DNA of 64,000 nt from Seonamhaeicola maritimus. GTDB lineage: Bacteria; Bacteroidota; Bacteroidia; Flavobacteriales; Flavobacteriaceae. The stretch is taken from assembly GCF_008056315.1 (NCBI RefSeq), contig NZ_VRKQ01000012.1, positions 59,245 to 123,244 on the forward strand, given 5' to 3'. The notes beneath the pieces were generated by a model, which was given only the letters and a program-made list of their open reading frames with translations, did not search any database and had not been told where the DNA came from. Of the stretch, positions 62,904-64,000 are shown one piece after another. Within the stretch, counting starts at the first letter, position 1; each line of letters begins with the position of its first letter. Both the position numbers and the translations under genes were made by a program.

Positions 62904-64000
62904 ATGAAGAAAAATTACATTTTCAAATTTCTTTGTACTCTAAGCCTTCTATTATTATGCAGCCCCGTGTTAGCTAATAATTTTTATTTAGACCGAAATC
63001 TTACACCTGCAAATAATAACTGCACACCTTACTATGGATTGATTTCTGATTATGCTAAGGTGTTTGGTAATGATACTTATTCTTTTAAAAAGCTTTCTAG
63101 CGAAAAAAAAATAAGTTTTTTTAAAAATTCTGGAATAAATTCATTTTCTGAAACTGTTGCATTTTTTTTAGCTGGAGATTATAGGTCTTCTGGAGGTGGT
63201 ACTGGAAATTGGACTGACCCTAATTCTTGGCAAGCAGATTATGGAGCGGGGTGGGTTAGCGCAACAGATTATCCTGGACAAAACTCTGGAACTAACAATG
63301 TCCTTTTACAATCTGGACACACAATAACCATTGACACAAATTTCACCACTCAAACCATGGTAAATGTTGTTGTAAATGGTACACTGGATTTGAATCCACC
63401 AAATCCATGGCAAGCAAATCTAAATACAACTGATATTACAATTGATGGTTCTGGAGCATTATTAGATTTTTCTGGAGCTCAAGCTAGTTTAATTTTACCA
63501 GCAAACGCAGTTGTTTCCTTTTCTAATGGTGGTGATATAGTTGGTTCTTGTACGCCCAATAACGAAATAATAATTGGAGGTAATCAATTTGCAGCGTGTA
63601 AAAACCCTGCTGTAAGCTCTTATACTTTTGGAGCTGTTGTCGCAACTGGAGGAACGTTACAAGCCGTTATTTCTTCTCCTGGCAATGGAGGTAGTTATGA
63701 AGCTTGTAGTCTAATTAGCTTTTCTGGCGGTTTCTCTGGCCCAGGTACAAGTATAGATGCTAACTGGTTTTACACTGATCCAAATGGAGATTTTTTTCAA
63801 ATTGGTACAACTGACACTTTAGTTGATGAAAATGATAGTACAAATGGTTCATTTAACCCAACGATAGTAGGTCAATATGTGTTGACTTTAGAAGTTACAG
63901 ATGGTAGTCTTACTAATGCAGCAAATATTGTTTTTGATGTTACTGCTGATGTGACTGATCCTGTAATCTCATGCCCAAGTAATGTCTCTGTAAATGCTGA
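62904..64000 (+). CDS. Large secreted PKD/HYR-type surface protein, partial (3' end outside window)
   Basis: The frame opens at ATG 62904 (MKKNYIFKFLCTLSLLLLCS, cleavage near LANN) and stays open through base 64000 (365 residues). After about residue 90 a G-T-G-N-W-T-D-P-N-S-W segment starts a beta-helical or G8-like region with HTITIDTNFTTQ. A PKD-like module (about 240-345, NPTIVGQYVLTLEVTDG) follows, and then the start of a HYR domain (DPVISCPSNVSV). Such proteins are usually very long adhesins or matrix proteins exported by T9SS in flavobacteria. It lies beyond the terminator and is probably not part of the galactan locus. Confidence 0.8.
   Translation, partial: MKKNYIFKFLCTLSLLLLCSPVLANNFYLDRNLTPANNNCTPYYGLISDYAKVFGNDTYSFKKLSSEKKISFFKNSGINSFSETVAFFLAGDYRSSGGGTGNWTDPNSWQADYGAGWVSATDYPGQNSGTNNVLLQSGHTITIDTNFTTQTMVNVVVNGTLDLNPPNPWQANLNTTDITIDGSGALLDFSGAQASLILPANAVVSFSNGGDIVGSCTPNNEIIIGGNQFAACKNPAVSSYTFGAVVATGGTLQAVISSPGNGGSYEACSLISFSGGFSGPGTSIDANWFYTDPNGDFFQIGTTDTLVDENDSTNGSFNPTIVGQYVLTLEVTDGSLTNAANIVFDVTADVTDPVISCPSNVSVNA

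Overview
The window is AT-rich DNA from a marine member of the Bacteroidetes, most likely a Flavobacteriaceae. The basis is two SusC/SusD pairs, a hybrid two-component system (HTCS), C-terminal T9SS sorting domains, TAnnTTTG-type -7 promoter elements and many sulfatases. Almost all of it is polysaccharide-utilisation machinery. The gene content (GH117, GH16, GH2, GH29, S1 sulfatases and a protein shaped like the GH150 lambda-carrageenase) points to sulfated red-algal galactans of the agar, porphyran or carrageenan type. The exact substrate is inferred, not proven.

Unit A (about 1-30818) is read on the minus strand and has a divergent LacI-type regulator at its head. From 29373 downward it encodes SusC, SusD, an FG-GAP/UnbV (CRTAC1-like) lipoprotein, a sodium:solute symporter, an FAD-dependent oxidoreductase, three related five-bladed-propeller domains of the GH43/GH117 superfamily (one fused to a GH117), two GH2 enzymes, a GH16 with an inserted discoidin-like domain, two stand-alone GH117s, a polysaccharide deacetylase and two sulfatases. 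Most genes are 0-35 bp apart or overlap. Three identical copies of the 18-mer CCGAAAACGTTTCCGAAA plus one perfect 14-bp palindrome lie in front of the symporter and of SusC. This makes a self-consistent LacI regulon.

Unit B (about 30881-62164) is controlled by a 1402-residue HTCS. It holds a SusC/SusD/surface-binding-lipoprotein operon, two sulfatase genes each ended by its own terminator, and a run 44608->30881: a T9SS-exported Asp-box (BNR) multi-propeller protein, a PQQ-propeller GH150-like protein, a T9SS carbohydrate-binding protein, two sulfatases and a GH2. A GH29 gene diverges from the HTCS. A bipartite motif (AAACCCATTTGTWA, then AWTCAT about 20 bp on) occurs upstream of SusC, of the Asp-box protein and between HTCS and GH29, always oriented with transcription. 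It is the best candidate for the HTCS operator.

Likely cooperation: secreted or surface endo-enzymes (GH16, GH150-like, perhaps the Asp-box protein) cut the galactan. SusC/D import oligosaccharides. Periplasmic sulfatases, GH117, GH2, GH29 and the propeller enzymes strip them to monosaccharides, and the symporter takes these up. No anhydrogalactose catabolic genes and no sulfatase-maturation enzyme are present, so those functions must lie elsewhere. After GH29 comes a 739-bp AT-rich gap with a terminator and a dispersed-repeat-like element, then the start of a large secreted PKD/HYR-type protein that runs off the window.
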